Of a stretch of 64,000 nt of DNA, positions 54,068 to 62,567 are shown piece by piece. The translations under genes and the position numbers were made by a program. Each line of letters begins with the position of its first letter. Position 1 is the stretch's first letter. The notes beneath the pieces were generated by a model, which saw nothing but the letters and a program-made list of their open reading frames with translations, was not told the origin of the DNA and did no database searches. The stretch is from Elusimicrobiales bacterium (GTDB taxonomy: Bacteria; Elusimicrobiota; Elusimicrobia; Elusimicrobiales; UBA9959), in assembly GCA_028713125.1 (NCBI GenBank), contig JAQTOU010000008.1, positions 1 to 64,000 on the forward strand. The letters are read 5' to 3'.

Positions 54068-55103
54068 AACCTTCCGCCCCTACGTGACCTGGGCCAATGC
54101 CCGCGGCGCGTGGCCCGACATGATCTTTTCCACCCGGGTGCGCTTCGCCCGCAACCTGGAGGGCTTTCCATTTCCCAACCGCGCCGAGCCGCGCCAGCTG
54201 GCGGAAATACGCCGCCTGGCCCTGGCCGCCGCGAAGAGGACCGGCCTGTTCCCGAAAGGCCATTATTTCAAGATAGAAGCTCTGGGCCCGCTCGACAAGC
54301 GCTTCCTCGTGGAGAGGCACCACGTCTCGCACGCGCTGGCCTCGGCCGTGCTGCCCGCGGGGGCGGTGGTGGCTAACGACGAGGACCTCTCGGCGATGAT
54401 AAACGAAGAGGACCACCTGCGCCTGCAGTGCCTCAACGCCGGCTTCGCCATCGAAGAGGCGTTCAAGGCCGCCCTTAAGCTGGATGAGGCGCTGGGGAGG
54501 GAACTGCCTTTCGCTTTCCGCCCCAGGTTCGGCTTCCTTACCGCCTGTCCTACGAACACCGGCACCGGGATGAGGGTTTCCTGCCTGGCCCACCTGCCCG
54601 CTCTTTCACGCTTGGGGCAGATGCCGCAGGTGCTCGAAAGCCTCTCCCACCTGGGTGTAACGGCGCGCGGGATCTACGGGGAGGGCACTTACGTGCTGGG
54701 CGATTTCTACCAGATCTCCAACGCCACCTGCCTCGGGCGCAATGAAGAGGATTTCTGCAATAATATCGACCGCGTTATACGCAATTTGATACGCCAGGAG
54801 ATCTCCGCCCGGGAGACGCTGCTGAAAGCCCCGCTGAAGCTTAAGACGGAGGACACCGTCTTCAGGGCGCTGGGCCTGTTGAAGCACGCCCGCACGCTCT
54901 CCTACGAGGAATTCATGCAGAATATCTCGCTCGCCCGCATGGGCGCCGCCATGGGCTGGAACATGGGGCTGGATTTCAGCACTTTCAACCAGGTGACGCT
55001 TCTGATGCAGCCGGCGCATATCCAGGCCGCGGCCGGGCGGGAGCTCAACCCGGCGGAGCGCGACGCTTTCCGGGCGGACTACCTCAGGAAGAAGCTGGGG
55101 TAA
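54054..55103 (+). CDS. mcsB: McsB protein-arginine kinase
   Basis: 349 residues starting at GTG (54054), overlapping mcsA by 14 bases. It has the ATP:guanido phosphotransferase domain: FSTRVRFARNLEGFPFPN, INEEDHLRLQ, FGFLTACPTNTGTGMRVS, RNEEDFCNNIDRVI. McsB phosphorylates arginine residues and marks proteins for ClpCP. Neither clpC nor ctsR is in the window, so regulation differs from the Bacillus ctsR-mcsA-mcsB-clpC operon. Confidence 0.93.
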   Translation: MDAIKTFRPYVTWANARGAWPDMIFSTRVRFARNLEGFPFPNRAEPRQLAEIRRLALAAAKRTGLFPKGHYFKIEALGPLDKRFLVERHHVSHALASAVLPAGAVVANDEDLSAMINEEDHLRLQCLNAGFAIEEAFKAALKLDEALGRELPFAFRPRFGFLTACPTNTGTGMRVSCLAHLPALSRLGQMPQVLESLSHLGVTARGIYGEGTYVLGDFYQISNATCLGRNEEDFCNNIDRVIRNLIRQEISARETLLKAPLKLKTEDTVFRALGLLKHARTLSYEEFMQNISLARMGAAMGWNMGLDFSTFNQVTLLMQPAHIQAAAGRELNPAERDAFRADYLRKKLG

Positions 55104-55122
55104 GGCCTTTCCCGTTCGGCCC

Positions 55123-55150
55123 TTGACATTACTCCAAAATCTGCTAAAAA
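55123..55150 (+). promoter_or_regulatory. Promoter TTGACA-16-TAAAAA with TGC extension
   Basis: A perfect -35 TTGACA lies at 55123-55128, TGC at 55142-55144 and TAAAAA at 55145-55150. Transcription would start a few bases before the GGTAAGG ribosome site of the amylase gene. Confidence 0.6.
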
Positions 55151-55160
55151 TTAGGTAAGG

Positions 55161-56405
55161 ATGAGAAAGAACTTCCTTGCCGCCTTTTTGCTTTTAACCG
55201 GCCTGGCTTTTAGCCAGTGCGTCCCTTTGTTTGCCGCCAAGAGCGGGGAGTCCACCGTGATGATACAGGGCTTCCACTGGACTTCCTGGAAGACCGCACC
55301 CTGGTGGGGCGAGGTCGGGAAGCGCGCCGGCGAACTCTCGAAGGCCGGCATCGACCTGGTCTGGCTTCCTCCCTCTTCGGACTCGCTTTCCCCGGAGGGC
55401 TATATGCCCCGCAAGCTGGAAGTGCAGGATTCCAGCTACGGCACGGCGGCGCAATTGAATTCGGCGGTTAAGGCGCTGCATTCTTCCGGGATAAGGGTTA
55501 TAGCCGATATAGTCGCGAACCACCGCGTGGGCGTGAAAGGCTGGGCGGATTTCGCCGCGCCGGCCTGGAGCCCGGACTCGGTCTGTTCCGACGACGAGTG
55601 GGGCCAGGGAACAGGCGCGCCCGATACCGGCAAAGGTTTTCACGCCGCGAGGGATATCGACCATACCAAGCGCTATGTCCAGGACTTCTACAAATCCTGG
55701 CTTCCGGGCCTCAAGAACAGCCCAGGCTACGACGGGTGGCGCTACGATTACGCGCGCGGCTTCTCCCCGGCCTACCTGCTGGCCTACAACAGGGCCAGCG
55801 CGCCTTCTTTCGCCGTGGCCGAGATCTGGGACGACTTCGACCTGAACAATACCGACGCCCACCGCCAGGCCTCAATAGACTGGATCGATTCCGTTAACGG
55901 CGAGATAAAGGTTTTCGACTTTACCACCAAGGGCATACTGCAGGCCGCCGTAAGCTCAGGCGAATACTGGCGCCTTTCCGACGTCAACGGGCGCCCCTCC
56001 GGCCTTATCGGCTGGTGGCCGTCCAACGCCGTGACCTTTATCGACAACCACGACACCGGGCCGAGCCCCCGGGGGAAGCTGAAGGACAAAGCCTGGCCTT
56101 TCCCCTCGGACAAGGTGATGGCCGGCTACGCCTACATACTTACCCACCCGGGCGTCCCCTGCGTTTACTGGCCCCATTTCTTCGACTGGGGGCTCAAGGA
56201 GCCTCTTTCGGCGCTGATAAAGATACGCCGCGGGGCCGGGATAACTTCCTCCAGCGCCGTAGGCATCGTGAAAGCCGAGCAGGGGCTCTACGCCGCTTTT
56301 ATCGACGGTAAGGTCGCGGTCAGACTGGGAGACAGAATGTGGGATCCCGGGGCGGGCTGGAAAACAGCGGCCGAGGGGCAGGGTTATTCGGTCTGGGTCA
56401 GATAG
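55161..56405 (+). CDS. Secreted alpha-amylase, GH13 family
   Basis: 414 residues with a signal peptide (KNFLAAFLLLTGLAFSQC). The (beta/alpha)8 barrel shows all GH13 regions: DIVANHR (Asp116, His121), GWRYDYARG (nucleophile Asp196), VAEIWD (acid/base Glu221) and FIDNHDTG (Asp298). MIQGFHW at the start and the short C-terminal beta domain resemble plant-type GH13_6 amylases. An unusual feature is Tyr after the nucleophile (RYDY rather than RFDF or RLDA). Its own promoter and terminator make it a single-gene unit. Confidence 0.93.
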   Translation: MRKNFLAAFLLLTGLAFSQCVPLFAAKSGESTVMIQGFHWTSWKTAPWWGEVGKRAGELSKAGIDLVWLPPSSDSLSPEGYMPRKLEVQDSSYGTAAQLNSAVKALHSSGIRVIADIVANHRVGVKGWADFAAPAWSPDSVCSDDEWGQGTGAPDTGKGFHAARDIDHTKRYVQDFYKSWLPGLKNSPGYDGWRYDYARGFSPAYLLAYNRASAPSFAVAEIWDDFDLNNTDAHRQASIDWIDSVNGEIKVFDFTTKGILQAAVSSGEYWRLSDVNGRPSGLIGWWPSNAVTFIDNHDTGPSPRGKLKDKAWPFPSDKVMAGYAYILTHPGVPCVYWPHFFDWGLKEPLSALIKIRRGAGITSSSAVGIVKAEQGLYAAFIDGKVAVRLGDRMWDPGAGWKTAAEGQGYSVWVR

Positions 56406-56430
56406 CTGAAGCCGGCGAAGATAAGGGGCG

Positions 56431-56452
56431 GCCGCGGGAGCGCGGCTTTTTT
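56431..56452 (+). terminator. Rho-independent terminator after the amylase gene
   Basis: GCCGCG-GGAG-CGCGGC stem-loop followed by TTTTTT, 25 bases after the amylase stop. Confidence 0.88.
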
Positions 56453-56511
56453 CTTTTTCCGGCGCTTTTGCTTTCTTGCTTTCCGGCCCCATATATATTT
56501 AAATATCTTTT

Positions 56512-57309
56512 ATGTACCAGAAGCATTGGAACCTGAAGAAACTTCCTTTCGAGAATACCCCGGATACCGAATTTTTCTTCGAATCCGAGAACCATGAGGA
56601 AGCTTTCTCGCGGCTTTCCTACGTCGTGGAGGAGAAGAAGGCCTGCGCGGTCATTACCGGGGCTTACGGCACCGGGAAGACCCTCATCCTGAAGGCCCTG
56701 GAGCGGCAGTTCAGGAAGAAGGGCTATGTTTTTTCCTTCGTGCAGAACCCGCGCCTGGACGACCTGGGGCTGCTGAAGATAATCCTCCATAATTTTACCG
56801 GCTATAATGTCCCCGCCAGGAAGGAAGACGTGCTGATGGGGATCGAGCGCTTCCTCCAGGACACGATGCACGACGGCAAGCACGTCGTGGTCGCCATAGA
56901 CGAGGCCCAGCTGATAGGCGACGAGAACGTTTTCGAGGAACTGCGCCTGCTGATGAACTTCCAGACCGAGACGCGCTTCCTCCTGACGCTGATCCTGAGC
57001 GGCCAGCCGGAGCTGAAGGAGAAGCTGGACTCCAACAAGCAGTTCAGCCAGCGCGTGACGCTCAGCTACCACCTTAAGCCGCTTAATTACGAGGAGACCG
57101 TGAAATACATCACGCACCGGCTCGAAGTGGCGGGCCTTGTCGGGAATATTTTCACCGAGAGGTCCATGGAGCTGATCTATGAGCGCTCCGGCGGCATACC
57201 TCGGTGGATAAATAATATCGCCAACATGAGCATGCTGGCGGCCTTCTCCAAGGGCGAGCACGAGATAACGGAAGCCCTGGTGACGGAAGGCGTGGAAAGC
57301 AGCAGGTAA
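56512..57309 (+). CDS. ExeA/GspA-like AAA+ ATPase
   Basis: 265 residues. The N-terminus YQKHWNLKKLPFENTPDTEF and FFESENHEEAFSRLSYVVEE is typical of ExeA-type proteins. Walker A is ITGAYGTGKTLIL and Walker B is VVVAIDEAQLI. LILSGQPELKEKL is sensor-1-like, and SGGIPRWINNIAN is the lid motif. No C-terminal membrane or peptidoglycan-binding domain is present, so it is shorter than ExeA. Similar ATPases serve secretin assembly, type IV pilus or polysaccharide export; the genes downstream favour surface polysaccharide (inferred). Confidence 0.88.
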   Translation: MYQKHWNLKKLPFENTPDTEFFFESENHEEAFSRLSYVVEEKKACAVITGAYGTGKTLILKALERQFRKKGYVFSFVQNPRLDDLGLLKIILHNFTGYNVPARKEDVLMGIERFLQDTMHDGKHVVVAIDEAQLIGDENVFEELRLLMNFQTETRFLLTLILSGQPELKEKLDSNKQFSQRVTLSYHLKPLNYEETVKYITHRLEVAGLVGNIFTERSMELIYERSGGIPRWINNIANMSMLAAFSKGEHEITEALVTEGVESSR

Positions 57310-57333
57310 CTCCTGCGGGAAGACCCTGAACTT

Positions 57334-57960
57334 ATGAAAATACTCGGAATCGGCGCGCACCCCGACGACCTGGAAATAGGCTGCGGCGGTACTTTTTACA
57401 AGCTGGCCCGGAAGGGCCACAAGATACACATGCTGGTCATGACCTGCGGCTCCGTAGGCGGGGACCCGCAGCTGCGCAAGGCCGAGCAGGAGCGCTCGGC
57501 CGCGATGCTGAAGGCGAAACTGCACTGGGGCGGCTTCGAGGATACCGGCGTAACCCTGAACCGGGAACTTATCCGCGCCGTAGAGGAGCGCATAGAGGCT
57601 ATAAAGCCGGACCTCGTTTTTGTGAACCACTCCTCCGACACGCACCAGGACCACCGCAACGTGGCCCTGGCGGTGGAGACCGCGGCGCGCTACATGAAGA
57701 ATTTGCTCTTCTATGAAGTGCCCACGACCATGGATTTCAACCCGGGTATTTTCACGGATATCGGCCCGGTCATCGCTAAAAAAGTGGCGCTTCTGAAATG
57801 CCATAGTTCCCAGGTCTACAAGACCCGGGTGAAAAATCTCTCCATCGTGGAAAGCGCCAAGGCCGCGGCCATCTTCCGCGGCTACCAGGACAGGGTGAAA
57901 TACGCGGAAGGCTTCGTCTCCCGCCGCCTGCTCCTGGACCACCTCCTGGGCTGCAAATGA
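57334..57960 (+). CDS. PIG-L/LmbE-family deacetylase
   Basis: 208 residues. Zinc-binding motif ILGIGAHPDDLEIGCGGT, then VNHSSDTHQDHRNVALAVETA with the second His. Such enzymes deacetylate N-acetylglucosaminyl lipids or nucleotide-linked sugars. It overlaps the WecA-like gene by ATGA, and the pair could act on the same GlcNAc-lipid intermediate (inferred). Confidence 0.93.
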   Translation: MKILGIGAHPDDLEIGCGGTFYKLARKGHKIHMLVMTCGSVGGDPQLRKAEQERSAAMLKAKLHWGGFEDTGVTLNRELIRAVEERIEAIKPDLVFVNHSSDTHQDHRNVALAVETAARYMKNLLFYEVPTTMDFNPGIFTDIGPVIAKKVALLKCHSSQVYKTRVKNLSIVESAKAAAIFRGYQDRVKYAEGFVSRRLLLDHLLGCK

Positions 57961-59102
57961 TACGGCGAGAGGGAGGCGTTTTCTCCTTTGTCGTCCTGGC
58001 GCTGCTGCTTGCGCTGCTCCCGCCCGGCGGCTTTTCGGCCTGGACCTGGACCGAGGGCCTGCGCTGGTCCTATCTTTTCCTCATCGCGATGTCTTCCGTC
58101 TTCCTGCTGACCCCCGGCAGCGCCTGGCTGGCCGGGCGCATCGGGGCCATCGATATTCCCAGCGCCCGCAAAATGCACGTTTCCCCGGTTCCGCGCATCG
58201 GAGGCGCGGCGGTGTTCCTTGGTTTCATGGCCGCTATAATCCGCAACCAGCAGTTCTCCAGGGAAATTTACGGGATCATGCTGGGCGGGACCATAATTTT
58301 CGTCCTCGGCTTCTTCGACGACTGGAAGGGCCTTTCCGCCCGGACCCGTCTTTTCTGGCAGACGGCGGCCGCGCTCGCGGTAACCTTTTTCGGCCTGCAC
58401 CTCAGCCTGCCGACGAAGCTGCCATTCGGGTTGGCCATTTCCACCGTTCTTTCCGTGATCTGGCTGGTCGGGATAGTGAACGCTTTTAATTTTATGGACG
58501 GGATAGACGGGCTGGCCTCCACCATGGGCGCGGTCTGCGCGCTTCTGTTCCTGGGGATAGGCTGGAAGTCCAACCAGTACCCGCTTTCCTTTATCTCGGC
58601 GGCGCTCGCCGGGGCCTGCTTCGGCTTTCTGCGCATGAACTGGCGGCCCGCGCGCGTCTTCCTCGGCGACTCAGGCTCCACTTTTATCGGCTTCATCCTC
58701 GGCTGCCTCGCGCTTTACGGCAGCTGGGCCACCGACAATCCCGCCGTTTCCATTTCCACCCCGCTGCTGATCCTGGGCATCCCTATTTTCGACATCATCT
58801 ACACCACTATCTCCCGCGTGCGCAACGGCAGCGTGAGAAGCGTGAAGGAATGGCTGGAGTACGCCGGCAAGGACCATTTTCATCACCGGCTGATGAAGCT
58901 CGGCATGAGCGTGGAGCAGACGGTGGGCTTTATAGTCGTGCTTAATATCTGCCTCGGGCTGGGCGCCTGGAACATACGCCATACGGCTTCCACCGCCGGG
59001 ACCTGGCTGCTGCTGGCGCAGAGCGTGCTTATTTTCCTGATAGTGGTCGCGCTGATGATACTGGGCCGCGAAGTCACGGGCGGCAAGGAAAAAACTTTAT
59101 GA
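57957..59102 (+). CDS. wecA: WecA/TagO-like polyprenyl-phosphate sugar-1-phosphate transferase
   Basis: 381 residues, about 10-11 membrane helices. Family motifs: KMHVSPVPRIGGAAVFLGF, GFFDDWKGLSARTRL (Asp pair binding magnesium), NFMDGIDGLAS, FLGDSGSTFIGFILG and KDHFHHRLMKLG (the HHR loop that favours GlcNAc-1-P transferases of the WecA group over MraY). It starts surface glycan synthesis on undecaprenyl phosphate. Confidence 0.93.
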   Translation: MIRREGGVFSFVVLALLLALLPPGGFSAWTWTEGLRWSYLFLIAMSSVFLLTPGSAWLAGRIGAIDIPSARKMHVSPVPRIGGAAVFLGFMAAIIRNQQFSREIYGIMLGGTIIFVLGFFDDWKGLSARTRLFWQTAAALAVTFFGLHLSLPTKLPFGLAISTVLSVIWLVGIVNAFNFMDGIDGLASTMGAVCALLFLGIGWKSNQYPLSFISAALAGACFGFLRMNWRPARVFLGDSGSTFIGFILGCLALYGSWATDNPAVSISTPLLILGIPIFDIIYTTISRVRNGSVRSVKEWLEYAGKDHFHHRLMKLGMSVEQTVGFIVVLNICLGLGAWNIRHTASTAGTWLLLAQSVLIFLIVVALMILGREVTGGKEKTL

Positions 59103-60184
59103 AAGACTCCGTTATAAAAAAGTTTTCGGTGAGGGAGTTCGACGCCGAGCTCTTTACTCCTTTCACGATCTCGAGCGGCAGCCACCGCAGCCTTGAGAAC
59201 GTGCTCTTCACTCTCGAGGCGGCCGGGGGGATAAAAGGCTTCGGCGAGGCCGCGATCGCCACGCATATCACCGGGGAAACCCGCGCGCGCACCGTCAAGA
59301 GCCTGCGCAGGGCGGGTGAGCTCCTCGCCGGGCGCGACGCGGCCAACTACCTGGGCGCGATGTGCCTGCTGGAGGGCGCGCTGGATGGCAACAGGGCCGC
59401 CCTGGCCGCCGCGCAGATGGCCTTGCTCGACCTGGCGACGCGCCTGCAGGGCGTTCCGCTTTATAAATTTTTCGGGGGGAAAGCGCCGCGCCTCAAGACG
59501 GACATCACCGTGGTGATAGGCGGCGCGGCCGCGGCCTACGACTTCACGCTGAAGATGCGGCGCGGCGGCTTCCGTATCTTCAAGGTGAAGACCGGCTCCG
59601 ACATGGACGAGGATTTCAGGCGCCTCGAAGCGGTGAAGAAAGCGGCGCCGGGCTGCGCTATTTACCTCGACGCGAACTGCGCCTACGGCGCGCGCGAAGC
59701 GGAGAAATTCATAAAGGACCTGGCGCGCCGCGGGATACGCCCGGAGGTGCTGGAGCAGCCGGTGCCCAAGGACGATATCGACGGGCTGGCCTGGCTTTCG
59801 AAGCGCCTGCCCATGCCGGTCTGCGCGGACGAGTCGGCCTATTCCCTCGACGACGTCTTCAACCTGGTCCGGAAAAAAGCCGTGACCGCCGTGAATATAA
59901 AGCTCACCAAGCTGGGCTTCCTGCGGGCGCGCGAGGTCTGGGCGCTGGCCCGCGCCTCGGGCATCAAGCTTATGATGGGTGAGATGCTTGAGAGCGAACT
60001 CGCCTCCGCGGCGGCGGCGCATTTCGCCGGCGGGCTGGGCGGCTTCGATTTCATAGACCTGGATACGCCCTTCTTCATAAAAGACAGCGGGATGCGCGGC
60101 GCCTCCTTTCTTTCGAAGGACGGGGTTTACTCCCTCGACCGCGTGAAAGCCGGGATAGGCGTAGTGCCCGGGGCGGGCAGATGA
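59099..60184 (+). CDS. Dipeptide epimerase (enolase superfamily)
   Basis: 361 residues. Enolase-superfamily MLE subgroup: IFKVKTGSD (acid/base Lys), IYLDANCAY, VLEQPVPKDD and VCADES (the three metal ligands), VNIKLTKLGFL (second Lys), GEMLESELA. This pattern fits L-Ala-D/L-Glu epimerase or a related dipeptide epimerase acting on murein peptides. It overlaps both neighbours by ATGA. Confidence 0.88.
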   Translation: MKDSVIKKFSVREFDAELFTPFTISSGSHRSLENVLFTLEAAGGIKGFGEAAIATHITGETRARTVKSLRRAGELLAGRDAANYLGAMCLLEGALDGNRAALAAAQMALLDLATRLQGVPLYKFFGGKAPRLKTDITVVIGGAAAAYDFTLKMRRGGFRIFKVKTGSDMDEDFRRLEAVKKAAPGCAIYLDANCAYGAREAEKFIKDLARRGIRPEVLEQPVPKDDIDGLAWLSKRLPMPVCADESAYSLDDVFNLVRKKAVTAVNIKLTKLGFLRAREVWALARASGIKLMMGEMLESELASAAAAHFAGGLGGFDFIDLDTPFFIKDSGMRGASFLSKDGVYSLDRVKAGIGVVPGAGR

Positions 60185-60813
60185 GACTGCTTCTGGCCCT
60201 GCTTCTGGCCGCCTGCGCCCTGCCGGCCGGCGCACAGAACCTCCCCGACCTGGGGGACCTGCCGGAGCCGACCCGCTACCTCGCCGGCTATATTTCCGGC
60301 GGCTATGGCTGGTCGCTCCCTTTCGGCGGGCACTGGGGGGATACGGAAGCGGGTTTCAAGCCCTCTCATATCGCCAGTCTCGCGGCTTCCAAAAGGATCG
60401 ACGCCCTGCTGAGCCTGGGGGTGGAGTCCTCCTATGCGATGAGCCACCGGCACCGGGTCATGAGCGACTTGAAGGTGAAAGTTTTTTCCCTCACGCCTTT
60501 TTTGAAAGCATCCTTCCCGCAGGGGAACAAACTTTATTACGGCATACTTGGCGCGGGGATCTACCAGTGGAAGCAGCAGCCTTTCACCTCCGCGGGCGTC
60601 CGGTACGGTTCTGATTCCGGCTCAAGCGGCGGGATCAATCTGGGCGGGGGGGTCTCGTACCCCTTCTGGTGGGAAACCATGGCCGGCCTGGACCTGCGCT
60701 GGCATCATATTTTCAATATGAAAGGGACCAATCTTAGCCTGGATTCGGCGGACAGCTTTAACATTATGTTCGTGGTCACTTACGGCGTCTGGAAAGATAA
60801 GAAAGCCCCTTGA
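60181..60813 (+). CDS. Small outer-membrane beta-barrel protein
   Basis: 210 residues. The signal peptide is MRLLLALLLAACALPAGAQ. The mature part has alternating amphipathic strands with aromatic girdles (YLAGYISGGYGWSLPFGGHW, KLYYGILGAGIYQWKQ, WWETMAGLDLRWHHIF, FNIMFVVTYGVW). It resembles OmpW/OprF-like small barrels but no family was assigned. Its stop codon overlaps the -35 box of the next promoter. Confidence 0.75.
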   Translation: MRLLLALLLAACALPAGAQNLPDLGDLPEPTRYLAGYISGGYGWSLPFGGHWGDTEAGFKPSHIASLAASKRIDALLSLGVESSYAMSHRHRVMSDLKVKVFSLTPFLKASFPQGNKLYYGILGAGIYQWKQQPFTSAGVRYGSDSGSSGGINLGGGVSYPFWWETMAGLDLRWHHIFNMKGTNLSLDSADSFNIMFVVTYGVWKDKKAP

Positions 60814-60838
60814 CAAGTCAAGGTTTGCCTGCTACAAT
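60810..60838 (+). promoter_or_regulatory. Near-consensus sigma-70 promoter
   Basis: TTGACA (60810-60815), 17-bp spacer, TACAAT (60833-60838) with TGC extension. The strongest promoter match in the window. Confidence 0.85.
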
Positions 60839-60844
60839 ATGTTC

Positions 60845-60928
60845 GGACGTCAGCCATAGGCGACCTCCAAAAAAAACTCCCCGTAATCTGGGGAAGCGAA
60901 AACCCGCCAAAAGCGGGTTTTCGCTTTT
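60845..60928 (+). ncRNA. Candidate 84-nt structured small RNA or terminated leader
   Basis: From the predicted start near 60845 there is no ribosome site or ORF. Three hairpins are visible: GTC-A-GCC/GGC-GAC (60849-60864), then an A8 tract, CCCC/GGGG (60879-60893), and the 12-bp terminator stem at 60896-60924. It could be a free-standing sRNA, or a riboswitch or attenuator for ftcD 92 bases downstream. It does not match 4.5S RNA, 6S RNA, tmRNA or common riboswitches I know. Confidence 0.6.
60896..60928 (+). terminator. Strong rho-independent terminator
   Basis: Perfect 12-bp stem GCGAAAACCCGC/GCGGGTTTTCGC with loop CAAAA, then TTTT. Confidence 0.92.
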
Positions 60929-61019
60929 GAATGGCCCCGGTCTTTCCGTCCTCCTCACATTTTAGTTATAATTATCTATATTATACGGGTTTTACCGAGC
61001 CCGCGCTTACGGAGGTTCT

Positions 61020-62534
61020 ATGGGAAAATTTGTGGAATGCGTGCCTAACTTCAGCGAAGGCCGCGACCTCTCTAAAATAAATGCCATAGTGGAAGCCGCC
61101 AGGTCGGTTCCCGGCGTGCTGGTCCTTGACGTGGAAAAAGACGCCGACCATAACCGCACGGTGCTGACTTTCATCGCCCCGGTGGAGACCGCCGCGGACG
61201 CAATGTTCGCCGTTACTAAAAAAGCGGCCCAGCTTATCGACCTTAATCACCATAAGGGCGAGCACCCGCGGATGGGCGCCACCGACGTGGCCCCTTTCAT
61301 ACCGATAATGGATTCCACCATCGAGGACTGCATAAAGCTGGCCGAAACCGCCGGCGAGCGGATAGGCCGCGAACTGAACATCCCCGTGTACCTTTATGAC
61401 AGGGCCGCCCGCAATGAGAACAGGCGCGACCTGGCCAAGGTCCGCAAAGGCCAGTTCGAGGGCCTGCGCGAGGACATAGGCAAAAACCCGGAGCGCGTTC
61501 CCGACTTCGGCCCCAACCATATCCACCCCACCGCCGGCGCCATGGCCGTGGGCGCCCGCAACCAGATCATAAATTTCAACGTGAACCTGGCCACCACCGA
61601 CATGGAATTCGCCAAGGGCCTGGCCAAGAAGATCCGCACTTCCGGCGGCGGCCTGCCCGCCCTGCGCGCAAAGGAAATTTTCCTCGAATCGAAGGGCCAG
61701 GTGCAGATGTCCACCGTGCTGACCGACTACCGGACCACCTCGGTAAAGCGCGTGATGGACGAAATGGCCAAAGAGCTCACACCTAAAAACATATCGGTAA
61801 CCGGCACGGAGCTGATCGGCCTGACCACGCAGGACGCGCTTACCGACTACGCCGTGGAAGCCCTCCAGGTTAAGGATTTTAAAAAGGAAGAGCAGGTGCT
61901 TGAAACCAAACTGCTGAAGCTGCTCAGCTCCTGGCAGGGGGCGGCCAATATTTTTGTGGACGCGCTGGCCACCACCGACCCTACGCCCGGAGGCGGCTCC
62001 GCGGCCGGCGTTAACGGCGCGATGGGCTGCGCCCTCGGCCAGATGGCCATCGGCATCACGCTCCGCGGCAAGAAGCTCGACGAGGCCAAGCGGCCCGCGC
62101 TGCGCTCCCTGCTCGAGAGCCTTGGCGGGCATAAAGCCGCGCTGCAGGGCTGCGTCGCAGAAGACGCGGCTTCCTTCGACGGCTTCATGGAGGCCATGAA
62201 GATCCCCAAGGACAACCCGGAGCGCAAGGTAAAGATGCAGGCCGCGCTGAAGCACGCCGCCGAAGTCCCTCTTAAAACGGCCCGCCTTGCTTCCGAGGCA
62301 CTGGCGGGGCTCAGCGTCTGCGGCGGTTCGATCTCGAACCACGTGGCGTCGGACTACCGCAGCGCCCGCTACCAGCTGGAGACCGCCATCCGCTGCGCGG
62401 CCGAGAACGTTTTTATAAACGCCGAGGGCCTTGAGGACAAGGCCTTCGCCGAAAAAATACTGGCCGAGATAAAAGGTTATCTCTCCTGCTGCGAAGCTAT
62501 GCAAGTGCCGTATCAAAGGGCTATGCCCCTCTGA
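61020..62534 (+). CDS. ftcD: Bifunctional glutamate formimidoyltransferase / formimidoyl-THF cyclodeaminase
   Basis: 504 residues. Residues 1-300 are the formiminotransferase (FVECVPNFSEGRD; catalytic His in LNHHKGEHPRMGATDVAPF; FGPNHIHPTAGAMAVGAR). Residues about 310-500 are the cyclodeaminase helical domain (DPTPGGGSAAGVNGAMGCAL). It moves the formimino group of histidine-derived formiminoglutamate to THF and releases ammonia, giving methenyl-THF. No hut genes are adjacent, so a one-carbon role is possible. A GGAGGTTC ribosome site precedes it; TATAAT at 60967-60972 may be its own -10. Confidence 0.95.
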   Translation: MGKFVECVPNFSEGRDLSKINAIVEAARSVPGVLVLDVEKDADHNRTVLTFIAPVETAADAMFAVTKKAAQLIDLNHHKGEHPRMGATDVAPFIPIMDSTIEDCIKLAETAGERIGRELNIPVYLYDRAARNENRRDLAKVRKGQFEGLREDIGKNPERVPDFGPNHIHPTAGAMAVGARNQIINFNVNLATTDMEFAKGLAKKIRTSGGGLPALRAKEIFLESKGQVQMSTVLTDYRTTSVKRVMDEMAKELTPKNISVTGTELIGLTTQDALTDYAVEALQVKDFKKEEQVLETKLLKLLSSWQGAANIFVDALATTDPTPGGGSAAGVNGAMGCALGQMAIGITLRGKKLDEAKRPALRSLLESLGGHKAALQGCVAEDAASFDGFMEAMKIPKDNPERKVKMQAALKHAAEVPLKTARLASEALAGLSVCGGSISNHVASDYRSARYQLETAIRCAAENVFINAEGLEDKAFAEKILAEIKGYLSCCEAMQVPYQRAMPL

Positions 62535-62567
62535 CGGCCGAAGCAGTGAAAATATAAGGAGCAATTA

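Noticed and set aside
60845-60928. 4.5S SRP RNA or 6S RNA identity for the small transcript
   Set aside because: It lacks the GGUCAGG...GGAAG..AGCAGCC apical signature of SRP RNA and the long open-complex bubble of 6S RNA, and it is too short for the latter.
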